Origin: Thermoplasmata archaeon | GTDB lineage: Archaea; Thermoplasmatota; B47-G6; B47-G6B; 47-G6 | Direction of reading: 5' to 3' | NCBI GenBank assembly: GCA_003663565.1 | Contig: QMTT01000035.1 | Location: 1 to 7,350 of the forward strand | DNA length: 7,350 nucleotides | Part shown: piece after piece, positions 1-5,643 of the stretch | How the letters are laid out: every line of letters starts with the position of its first letter | How positions within the stretch are numbered: position 1 is the first letter of the stretch | Made by a program: the position numbers and the translations under genes | The notes under the pieces: generated by a model | What the model saw: the letters and a program-made list of their open reading frames with translations, nothing else | The model's database searches: none | What the model was told of the DNA's origin: nothing

Positions 1-141
1 CCCTACGGGATTATCCTCCTCGAGAAGCATAGAGTGAGAGTGAAATTCCACAAGATCACACTAACTCCCCCGGAGGGAGAACCCTATTCTATAGTAGTGT
101 GGACTATTTTGCTAAATAGATACAATAGTATTTTCTCATAG
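1..141 (+). CDS. C-terminal end of an unidentified protein (cut by window edge)
   Basis: Frame 1 is open from the first base to a TAG at 139-141, giving 46 residues that begin PYGIILLEKHRVRVKF. Alternating hydrophobic and charged residues (IILLEKHRVRVKFHKITL) suggest beta strands, followed by TPPEGEPYS and a hydrophobic tail (VVWTILLNRYNSIFS). The G-(I/V)-(I/V)-x-L-E-x-x-R-V-R-V pattern recalls the C-terminal strands of archaeal calcineurin-like metallophosphoesterases, but no catalytic motif lies in this fragment, so I do not assign a function. The hydrophobic tail after TPPEGEP looks unlike the strand-rich part before it and could mark a late frameshift or a truncated end. A promoter-like element follows the stop directly, so this gene ends a transcription unit. 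Confidence 0.5.
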   Translation, partial: PYGIILLEKHRVRVKFHKITLTPPEGEPYSIVVWTILLNRYNSIFS

Positions 142-152
142 AAACATTTAAA
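141..152 (+). promoter_or_regulatory. Archaeal BRE/TATA promoter candidate
   Basis: GAAACATTTAAA is a good archaeal BRE plus TATA box (TTTAAA at 147-152), starting just after the stop of the upstream partial gene. The usual distance of about 25 bases to the start of transcription puts the RNA 5' end near 174-178. That is exactly where the composition becomes GC-rich and where a 28-codon reading frame starts (ATG at 177). It is therefore the likely promoter for whatever the 176-305 island encodes. Confidence 0.5.
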
Positions 153-175
153 TGAAGGAAGGAGAGAAATAGTTA

Positions 176-305
176 GATGAGTCGCCTCGATAACGGCGAA
201 GTAGCCAGCACAGGCGGGAGGATAATGCTCATCCCACGTAAGACAATCCCCATGAAGCGCTGATCATGATGAGGCACGAGAGGGGAAACCCACGCGCACT
301 CCACA
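176..305 (+). ncRNA. Candidate structured RNA (GC-rich island)
   Basis: This stretch is clearly richer in G+C than its surroundings, a known hallmark of structural RNA genes in AT-rich hyperthermophiles. Several helices can be drawn: GATGAG (176-181) with CTCATC (228-233), enclosing a TCGCC/GGCGA hairpin (182-186 with 195-199) and a small GCC/GGC hairpin. A second, long hairpin at 271-301 has GAG/CTC, GC/GC, CG/CG and GGG/CCC pairs capped by a GAAA tetraloop (285-288), and ACA follows at 303-305. A TATA box lies about 25 bases upstream of 176. The island also holds a 28-codon frame (177-263, MSRLDNGEVASTGGR...) that would be leaderless, so a short peptide or the degraded C-terminus of a TnpB-type transposase with its overlapping guide RNA are alternatives. 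I do not recognise a named RNA family. Confidence 0.35.
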
Positions 306-451
306 AGTCTCCCTCGTTACTAGAATATAACACGTGGGCAACCACTCCAAGCATACGTTTGAACCTCGAAATAAAGGCCATTGAGATTGCAATAAAAGTC
401 TCGATAGAGTACTTAAAGAAAGGACTAGATGACATAAAAACGCCAATTTAG
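266..451 (+). CDS. Small unverified reading frame, possibly a gene remnant
   Basis: This 61-codon frame (open back to 242) starts inside the GC-rich island and has no ribosome binding site before ATG 266. Its first 18 codons overlap the GAAA-capped hairpin and look like RNA rather than protein sequence. From about residue 27 the frame looks coding: codons mostly begin with A or G, and the product (IRLNLEIKAIEIAIKV then SIEYLKKGLDDIKTPI) forms a plausible amphipathic helix. It could be the C-terminal end of a gene whose 5' part was lost, or a small protein. I do not recognise it, and translation from 266 is doubtful. Confidence 0.25.
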   Translation: MMRHERGNPRALHKSPSLLEYNTWATTPSIRLNLEIKAIEIAIKVSIEYLKKGLDDIKTPI

Positions 452-578
452 TGATATTTTCCATTTTAACATTTTCATTATAGAGTGTTGAACTTTCCCT
501 TAGTTCTCTCAAAGGATGAATTATTATTCGGTTGTTTTTGATAGTCACTTCTTATACGGAGATCGAAAATCATTTTAG
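452..578. other. AT-rich intergenic stretch with T-runs
   Basis: No convincing gene is visible. The segment 455-479 carries repeated pyrimidine runs (ATTTTCCATTTTAACATTTT), and TTTTT occurs near 536-540; such runs can end archaeal transcription, so they may terminate the transcript that starts near 176. The right end (565-578, GAAAATCATTTTAG) matches the BRE/TATA pattern at 12 of 14 positions and probably belongs to the promoter of the operon that follows. Confidence 0.35.
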
Positions 579-590
579 TTACATATAATG
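565..590 (+). promoter_or_regulatory. Promoter of the sulfate-activation operon
   Basis: Two overlapping possibilities exist. GAAAATCATTTTAG (565-578) fits BRE+TATA at 12 of 14 consensus positions and would start RNA near 600. CATATAATG (582-590) is a second AT-rich candidate and would start RNA near 611. Either gives a short leader ending in the strong ribosome binding site at 616-625. The palindrome at 579-608 lies just downstream of, or on top of, these boxes, as expected for a repressor site. Confidence 0.5.
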
Positions 591-608
591 ATACGTAATT
601 AAATGTAA
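579..608. promoter_or_regulatory. Imperfect 30-bp palindrome, candidate operator
   Basis: The 30 bases form an inverted repeat in which 11 of 15 pairs match, with perfect outer arms TTACAT (579-584) and ATGTAA (603-608) and inner TAAT/ATTA matches. A direct repeat GTAATTA at 595-601 and 605-611 recurs after 10 bases, about one helical turn. Ribbon-helix-helix dimers typically bind short repeats spaced this way, and the first gene downstream encodes such a protein, so autoregulation is likely. Protein binding is inferred; AT-rich DNA produces some chance symmetry. Confidence 0.45.
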
Positions 609-615
609 TTACAAA

Positions 616-625
616 AGGAGGTGAT
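616..625 (+). promoter_or_regulatory. Perfect Shine-Dalgarno site that decides the RHH gene start
   Basis: AGGAGGTGAT is fully complementary to the usual archaeal 16S rRNA 3' end (ATCACCTCCT). It covers the GTG at 621, so that GTG cannot be the start. The next usable start is TTG at 630, four bases after the site. Confidence 0.75.
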
Positions 626-629
626 TCTG

Positions 630-863
630 TTGGACGAAGAGAAAAGTAAGAAATATACTACAGTATCAATACCTGTACAGCTCTATGAGAAAATAAAAAA
701 ACTAATAGAAGGCACGGGATTTAAGTCAGTGTCTGATTACGTGACCTTTGTTCTTCGAGAAGTTATTGCAAGCATAGAAGAGGAGGAAAAAGAGGAAGTA
801 TTTACTAAGGAAGAGGAGGAAAAGATAAAGGAAAGATTGAGAGCGCTTGGATACATTGATTAG
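630..863 (+). CDS. Ribbon-helix-helix (CopG/MetJ-type) transcriptional regulator
   Basis: The 77-residue protein starts at TTG 630, chosen because the perfect ribosome binding site lies at 616-625; the GTG at 621 is buried in that site. Residues 9-15 (YTTVSIP) form the DNA-contacting strand, 16-28 helix A and 33-48 helix B (SVSDYVTFVLREVIAS), with the turn GTGFKS between them: a classic ribbon-helix-helix fold that works as a dimer. Residues 50-77 form a very acidic, probably helical tail ending ERLRALGYID; this could mediate assembly or ligand sensing. It lies 27 bases ahead of sat, which has its own ribosome binding site. It is the first gene of the operon and sits next to a palindrome, so it probably controls its own operon. 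The effector (sulfate, APS, PAPS or another) is unknown. Family assignment is firm; the target is inference. Confidence 0.85.
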   Translation: MDEEKSKKYTTVSIPVQLYEKIKKLIEGTGFKSVSDYVTFVLREVIASIEEEEKEEVFTKEEEEKIKERLRALGYID

Positions 864-890
864 CTTTTCTATTTCTTTTGAGGTGCTTTT

Positions 891-2054
891 ATGCCTGGAA
901 TACCAAAGCCACACGGGGGTAGACTTGTAGAAAGAGTCCTTAGTGAGAAAAGAAGACTTATGGCATTAGAAGAAGCCAAAGAGCTTCAGAAGATTGATAT
1001 ATCAAAGGAGACAGCTGTTGACGTTGAGAACATAGCGAGAGGTGTTTTTTCACCTCTTGAGGGATTCATGACAAAAAACGACTATGAATCCGTCCTCGAG
1101 ACCATGAGGCTCGAGGATGATACTCCATGGACAATTCCCATAGTACTTGATATCTCGAAAGAGGATCTCAAGAAAAAGGGCATTAAAGAAGGCGATGAGA
1201 TCGTTCTTGAATACAATGGAATCCCCATAGCGTTTATGGCAATAGAAGAGATATATGACTGGAACAAGAAATACCACGCTGTGAAGGTATTCAAAACCGA
1301 CGATGTTAATCATCCTGGGGTTGCTAGGACGTATGGAATGAAAGACAGACTCATAGGAGGGAGAATAGAACTCATAAACAGTGTCGAGAATCCCTTTGAG
1401 AGGTATACCCTATGGCCAAAAGAAACGAGAGTTCTATTCAAACATAAGGGATGGAAGACCATAGCTGCGTTTCAAACGAGGAATGCCCCACATATGGGGC
1501 ATGAATATGTGCAGAAAACTGCACTAACACTCACTGATGGCCTTTTCATAAATCCCCTTATAGGAAGAAAAAAGAAAGGAGACTTCAAAGATGAGGCAAT
1601 TTTGAAAGCCTATGAAGTGCTCATAGAAAATTACTACCCAAGGGACAGAGTAGTTCTGGCAATACTTCGAACAGAAATGCGCTATGCAGGCCCCAGGGAG
1701 GCAATATTTCATGCAATATTAAGAAAAAACTTTGGATGTACGCATTTCATAGTAGGAAGAGATCATGCTGGTGTTGGTAACTACTATGGGCCTTATGAAG
1801 CACATGAGATCTTTAAGGAGTTCCCTGATTTAGGAATAGAACCCATATTCTTCAGGGAGTTTTTCTACTGTAAGAAGTGCATGGGATACATGAACGAAAA
1901 GACGTGCCCTCACAGAAATACGGAGTATGTCATAAGACCTAGTGGAACGAAGATTAGAGAGATGCTTCTCCAAGGTAAGATGCCGCCAAAGGAGATGATG
2001 CGACCTGAAGTCGCTAAAGTGCTCTTGGAGTTTGGTAACCCGTTCGTGGAGTGA
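891..2054 (+). CDS. sat: Sulfate adenylyltransferase (ATP sulfurylase)
   Basis: This 387-residue enzyme joins sulfate to ATP, giving adenosine 5'-phosphosulfate (APS) and pyrophosphate, in the cytoplasm. The N-terminal PUA-like domain is seen at about 1-165 (GVFSPLEGFM at 51-60 is typical). The catalytic domain carries the nucleotide motif QTRNAPHMGHE (195-205, with the HxGH signature), GRDHAGVG (289-296) and RPSGTKIR (349-356). C327, C330, C339 and H341 form the zinc site found in archaeal and some bacterial homologues. Length is normal for the homo-oligomeric family without a fused kinase domain. A GAGGTG site at 880-885 supports ATG 891. Its stop is six bases before the DHH gene, whose ribosome binding site overlaps the end of sat. 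Together with CysC downstream it makes PAPS. No defect is visible. Confidence 0.96.
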   Translation: MPGIPKPHGGRLVERVLSEKRRLMALEEAKELQKIDISKETAVDVENIARGVFSPLEGFMTKNDYESVLETMRLEDDTPWTIPIVLDISKEDLKKKGIKEGDEIVLEYNGIPIAFMAIEEIYDWNKKYHAVKVFKTDDVNHPGVARTYGMKDRLIGGRIELINSVENPFERYTLWPKETRVLFKHKGWKTIAAFQTRNAPHMGHEYVQKTALTLTDGLFINPLIGRKKKGDFKDEAILKAYEVLIENYYPRDRVVLAILRTEMRYAGPREAIFHAILRKNFGCTHFIVGRDHAGVGNYYGPYEAHEIFKEFPDLGIEPIFFREFFYCKKCMGYMNEKTCPHRNTEYVIRPSGTKIREMLLQGKMPPKEMMRPEVAKVLLEFGNPFVE

Positions 2055-2060
2055 AACACA

Positions 2061-3056
2061 ATGGTGTTGATAATACATCACTGGGACACGGATGGTATAG
2101 CATCCACAGCAATAATTGCAAGGATCTTAGAAAATAATGGGACCTCTTGGGAGAATGTAACACCAAAGCTCGGTGTGTATTCTTTCGATGAGGTAATAAT
2201 GAATATTGTAACACAACATGACGAAGTGTACATCTTAGACTTAAACGTCCCCAAAAAGGAAGTGCTCAAGCTTAAAGATCTCTGTAAAAGAATAATTTTC
2301 ATAGACCACCACAAGGGACAAGAGCCCATATTAGAGAGCAGAATAATGTACGTGAATCCCATAACGTTTGGAGAAAGCGAGAGAACTTTTCCATCTACAA
2401 CGTGGGTTATTTCTGATATGTACTCAGAATGGAGTTATCTTTCAGCATTGGGAGCGCTAGGAGATCTTGGTATCAAGAAAATTAGAAGATACTGTTTGGA
2501 AAATAGGATTAAAGAGCTTTTCTGGGAAGCCATGCTTGACATAGAAGATGCAAGAAAGCTCATCAGGCTTTTGGACTCTAATAGTATTGTAGGAGATCGA
2601 GATGGTGTTATAAAAGCGGTAACTGAGCTTTTAAACAAGTCGCCAAGGGAACTTCTTAAAAATCCTAAATGGAACAGCTATCTCCACGCTGTGGAACAAG
2701 AAATAGATAAAGCTATGGACAACGTGGAGGAAGAAGATGGAGTTGCTGTAGTAACCTTTGAAAGCACATATGATATCGTTTCTAAGGTTGCAAGAGCCCT
2801 TGTATGGGATCTTGGATACAAAGCTGCAATTGTCGCGAATCTTAATCCAATAAACGGAATATATAAAGTATATATAAGAATTAGTCCTGAGATCACGAGT
2901 AAAGTTGCTTTGTCTAATATTTTAGATGAACTAAGACGAAAGGGGATTCAATCAGGAGGTAAGGCGGACGTCTTAGGGATCAACGCAAAGAATGTAGAAG
3001 AAGCTCTTTATGTTGTTGATCTAATAAGGAGGTCTCTGAAATGTCTGAAAATATAA
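2061..3056 (+). CDS. DHH-family phosphoesterase, likely PAP phosphatase
   Basis: The 331-residue protein has the DHH metal-binding motifs in order: HHWDTDG (6-12), ILDLN with D60, IDHH (81-84) and GALGDLG with D135. The C-terminal DHHA1-like domain ends with GGKADVLG (299-306) where many relatives have GGHxxAxG, so the glycine loop is kept but the histidine is replaced by lysine. The general role is removal of a phosphate from a nucleotide. A DHH-family enzyme that hydrolyses 3'-phosphoadenosine 5'-phosphate (PAP) to AMP is known from the sulfate-assimilating methanogen Methanothermococcus thermolithotrophicus. Placement between sat and cysC makes the same role the best guess here; oligoribonuclease or cyclic-dinucleotide activity is the alternative. 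The start ATG 2061 is preceded by GGAGTGA overlapping the sat stop. The gene overlaps the next one by 16 bases, suggesting coupled translation. Confidence 0.85.
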   Translation: MVLIIHHWDTDGIASTAIIARILENNGTSWENVTPKLGVYSFDEVIMNIVTQHDEVYILDLNVPKKEVLKLKDLCKRIIFIDHHKGQEPILESRIMYVNPITFGESERTFPSTTWVISDMYSEWSYLSALGALGDLGIKKIRRYCLENRIKELFWEAMLDIEDARKLIRLLDSNSIVGDRDGVIKAVTELLNKSPRELLKNPKWNSYLHAVEQEIDKAMDNVEEEDGVAVVTFESTYDIVSKVARALVWDLGYKAAIVANLNPINGIYKVYIRISPEITSKVALSNILDELRRKGIQSGGKADVLGINAKNVEEALYVVDLIRRSLKCLKI

Positions 3057-4471
3057 GAAAGGTTCTCGTCATAGGGCTAGATTCAGCCCCTCCAGAGCTT
3101 CTCTTTGGAAAGTTTTTAGAATACATGCCAAATGTTAAGAGGCTCTTAGAGAAGTCCATCTATGGACCAATGAAAAGCTGTATACCTGCAATAACGATAC
3201 CCGCCTGGATGGTCATGGCAACAAGCAAAAGTCCCGGAGAACTAGGTCTCTATGGATTTAGACACAGAAGGAGGGGTACCTATAACGAGATATGGATTGC
3301 AAACAGCACCATGATTAAGGAAAAAACCGTCTGGGATTACCTTGGAGAGCACGGAAAGAAATCAATTGTTGTCGGAGTGCCACCAAGTTATCCTCCAAAG
3401 AAGATAAATGGTTGTATGATCTCCTGTTTTATAACTCCTGATCCCTCCGTAGATTACACGTATCCAAAAGAGCTTAAGAAAGAAATAAAGAGCCTCGTGG
3501 GGGACTACATATTTGACGTCGTCTACAGAAAAGAGAACAGAGATGAAGTCAAGGAAGACGTATGGAAGATGACCCAACAACACTTTGAAGTCATAAGATA
3601 TTTAATTAGTGAAAAGGAATGGGATTACTTCCAGTTCGTTGAGATAGGTCTTGATAGGATACATCACGCCTTCTGGAAGTACTTCGATGAAACACACCAC
3701 TTATATGAGCCCAATAGTAAGTACAAGAACGTAATTAGGGATTACTATAAGCTTCTAGATACTGAAATAGGAGAACTCTTATACCTCATTGATCTTGACG
3801 AAACGGCAATTATTATAGTTTCAGATCATGGCGCAAAGAAGATGAAAGGTGCTTTTGCCATAAATCAATGGCTTATAGAAGAGGGATATTTAAAAATTAA
3901 AAATAAGGAAATCCTAAGGGAGGGGCGTCAAGTAAGATTTAACGAGTTGGACGTCGATTGGGAACACACAATTGCTTGGGGGTGGGGAGGATACTACGCA
4001 AGGGTGTTCCTGAATGTCAAGGGAAGGGAGCCTCATGGAGTAATACCACTTTCTAAGTATCCTGAAGTCAGGGAAGAGCTTGCAGAAGCTCTGAAAAGCA
4101 TAAGAGGACCAAATGGAGAACACTGGGACACCAAGGTATTTTACCCAGAGGAAATATATCCAGAAGCTAGGGGAGATAAACCGGACATGATGGTCTACTT
4201 TGATAACCTATACTGGAGATCTGCTGGGACACTTGGATATGAAACCCCGTATCTTAAGGAAAATGACACTGGTCCAGATGATGCAGTTCATTCAGAGTAC
4301 GGTGTTCTTTCAATTTACTTGCCATGGCTAGAAGAGCCCAAGCAAATAACCTCGTCAATATACGACTTTGCACCTACAGTACTTGATCTATTTGGGATCG
4401 ACGTCAAAGAAAAAATCCATGGGAGCAGTATTCTAAAGAAAATCAAGAATCAAATCAATGGGTGTTCCTAA
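3041..4471 (+). CDS. Alkaline-phosphatase-superfamily phosphodiesterase (type I phosphodiesterase/nucleotide pyrophosphatase-like)
   Basis: The 476-residue protein has the expected two-metal residues: D14 (GLDSAPPE), nucleophile T52 (PAITIPAW), D205 and H209 (GLDRIHHAFW), D262 and H263 (SDHG) and H417 (DDAVHSEYG). All seem intact, so it should be an active hydrolase of phosphate mono- or diesters. The threonine nucleophile and absence of a CxPxR motif argue against a formylglycine sulfatase. There is no signal peptide or membrane segment, so it should be cytoplasmic. It resembles the large archaeal group of predicted phosphodiesterases of unknown substrate. AAGGAGGT at 3026-3033 supports ATG 3041; the start lies inside the DHH gene, and its TAA stop shares one base with the ATG of the permease remnant. 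The context suggests a nucleotide or sulfo-nucleotide substrate (for example APS, PAPS or PAP), but that is inference. Confidence 0.85.
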   Translation: MSENIRKVLVIGLDSAPPELLFGKFLEYMPNVKRLLEKSIYGPMKSCIPAITIPAWMVMATSKSPGELGLYGFRHRRRGTYNEIWIANSTMIKEKTVWDYLGEHGKKSIVVGVPPSYPPKKINGCMISCFITPDPSVDYTYPKELKKEIKSLVGDYIFDVVYRKENRDEVKEDVWKMTQQHFEVIRYLISEKEWDYFQFVEIGLDRIHHAFWKYFDETHHLYEPNSKYKNVIRDYYKLLDTEIGELLYLIDLDETAIIIVSDHGAKKMKGAFAINQWLIEEGYLKIKNKEILREGRQVRFNELDVDWEHTIAWGWGGYYARVFLNVKGREPHGVIPLSKYPEVREELAEALKSIRGPNGEHWDTKVFYPEEIYPEARGDKPDMMVYFDNLYWRSAGTLGYETPYLKENDTGPDDAVHSEYGVLSIYLPWLEEPKQITSSIYDFAPTVLDLFGIDVKEKIHGSSILKKIKNQINGCS

Positions 4472-5098
4472 TGACTGATACTTTTTTCCTTCTAGTCATG
4501 CTTATTGGATTTTTGGCTCAGTACATATATAGATCAGCATCAATGCTCCTAGCACTCTCGTTTCAACCTGCTGTGATATCAGCGTCAGTGCATATGAGGA
4601 AAATCATTGCAGGTATCCCTGCAACGCTCTCACATTGGAAATTTAGGAATATCAGGAAAGAAATTTCAATACCTCCCATAATATTCGGGACTGTTGGAGG
4701 AGTGCTTGGAACATATTTACTTATGGCAACCCCAGGCTCGATGATGAAGCCTTTTGTAGCAGTACTTTTGCTAATACTAGGAATTAGGATCCTCATACGC
4801 TTCTTTGGATATAAAGATGAGCATGGAGATGCCTGTAAGGAAGCATTTCTTGTTGGAGCATTAATAGCTGCTCCTATTGGCAGTACATATGGCAAGCAAG
4901 AGCAGTTCAAGACATCTCGGAATAGGTATCGCTACATTCTTCATAGTTATAAACCCAAGGACTCTTCTCGAACTCATGCACGACATAGGGATCAAGATTT
5001 CATTTTCTGTGAAGGTTGTAATTCTTCTTGGATTAGTTTCTTCCATAGCCTTTCTTATCTGTACTATAAGAACAAGCTCATTGACTAACGAGCCATAG
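4471..5098 (+). pseudogene. Decayed TauE/SafE-family anion permease
   Basis: The frame starting at ATG 4471 (TAATG overlap with the upstream stop) encodes hydrophobic segments and family-like stretches: FLAQYIYRSAS, PAVISASVH, ATLSHWKF, GVLGTYLL, MKPFVAVLLLILGIRIL and LVGALIAAPIG. Near 4880-4890 similarity jumps to the next frame (MASKSSSRHLGIGIATFF..., ending in VVILLGLVSSIAFLI and a TAG at 5096-5098); the original frame runs on as polar nonsense to 5088. One extra base explains the jump. From family knowledge, the glycine-rich GMGYG-like segment after SAS is missing, and so is most of the second half-repeat (its glycine-rich loop) between RFFGY and KEAFLVGA. About 206 residues remain against roughly 250 or more. 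The intact gene would probably import or export sulfate or a related anion. A sequencing error could explain the frameshift but not the missing segments. Confidence 0.75.
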
Positions 5099-5110
5099 AG
5101 AGGTGAAAAT

Positions 5111-5632
5111 ATGAGTTTCGTGATATGGCTCACAGGTCCAAGTGGTGCTGGAAAGACAACTCTTGCCAGAGCTCTTGAAAAGAGGCTAAAGGATATGGGT
5201 CATAAAGTAGAGGTTCTTGACGGCGATGAGATCAGAAAGACATTATATCCTAACCTTGGGTTCAGCAAAGAGGCTCGAGAAATGCACAACCGTATAGTTA
5301 TCTATATGGCAAAGCTCCTCTCAAGAAATGGTGTGATTGTAATCGTCTCATTAATATCTCCCTATAGAGCTGTAAGAGAATATGCAAGGAAAGAACTTGG
5401 AAAGTTCATTGAGGTATACCTTAAGTGTCCACTGGAAGTAAGGATACAAAGAGACCCCAAAGGACTTTACGCCAAGGCTATTAGGGGGGAAATCAAGGGG
5501 TTAACTGGTTATGATGGTGTGTATGAAGAGCCAGAGAATCCAGAGGTGCTCATAAGAAGTGACATCATGAGCATAGATGAAGAAGTAGATGCTGTCTTAA
5601 ATAAAGCTAAAGAGCTCGGATATCTTGATTAA
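5111..5632 (+). CDS. cysC: Adenylylsulfate (APS) kinase
   Basis: The 173-residue enzyme phosphorylates the 3'-hydroxyl of APS with ATP, making PAPS, in the cytoplasm. Visible motifs are the Walker A loop GPSGAGKTT (9-17), LDGDEIR (36-42, usual DGDxxR), the FSKEAREMHNR segment (51-61) for APS and nucleotide contacts, SPYRAVRE (83-90), and the lid and substrate region DPKGLYAKAIRGEIKGLTGYDGVYE (115-139) followed by PENPEV. It is slightly shorter than typical bacterial CysC and has no fused sulfurylase. AGAGGTGA (5098-5105) sits just ahead of ATG 5111. It lies 12 bases after the end of the permease remnant and closes the operon. Its product requires a user (reductase or sulfotransferase), which is not in the window. 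The C-terminus KAKELGYLD resembles the tail of the RHH regulator. Confidence 0.95.
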   Translation: MSFVIWLTGPSGAGKTTLARALEKRLKDMGHKVEVLDGDEIRKTLYPNLGFSKEAREMHNRIVIYMAKLLSRNGVIVIVSLISPYRAVREYARKELGKFIEVYLKCPLEVRIQRDPKGLYAKAIRGEIKGLTGYDGVYEEPENPEVLIRSDIMSIDEEVDAVLNKAKELGYLD

Positions 5633-5643
5633 TTTATTTTTCT
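5633..5643 (+). terminator. T-rich terminator candidate for the plus-strand operon
   Basis: Right after the cysC stop the plus strand reads TTTATTTTTCT, with further T-runs over the next 20 bases. Archaeal RNA polymerase commonly stops at such runs without a hairpin. The run lies at the 3' end of the convergent minus-strand gene, whose stop is one base away, so the two transcripts must overlap or stop abruptly. Confidence 0.4.

Noticed and set aside
260..272. C/D-box guide RNA, from CTGA (260-263) followed by ATGATGA (266-272)
   Set aside because: The order is D then C, and no D box follows the C box at the usual spacing, nor is there a C'/D' pair.
264..548. Minus-strand 94-codon frame in the left intergenic region
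   Set aside because: No ribosome binding site, no recognisable motif, and composition follows the AT-rich spacer and GC island rather than codon structure.
630..863. Antitoxin of a toxin-antitoxin pair, a common role for small RHH proteins
   Set aside because: The next gene is sat, with no toxin-like small gene adjacent; a metabolic operon regulator fits better.
1830..2081. Minus-strand reading frames of 60-95 codons under sat, the DHH gene and the phosphodiesterase
   Set aside because: They are shadows of strongly supported plus-strand genes and show no family motifs or ribosome binding sites.
3041..4471. Arylsulfatase, tempting because of the sulfate-pathway context
   Set aside because: The nucleophile position is Thr52 in PAITIPAW; there is no CxPxR/SxPxR formylglycine motif.
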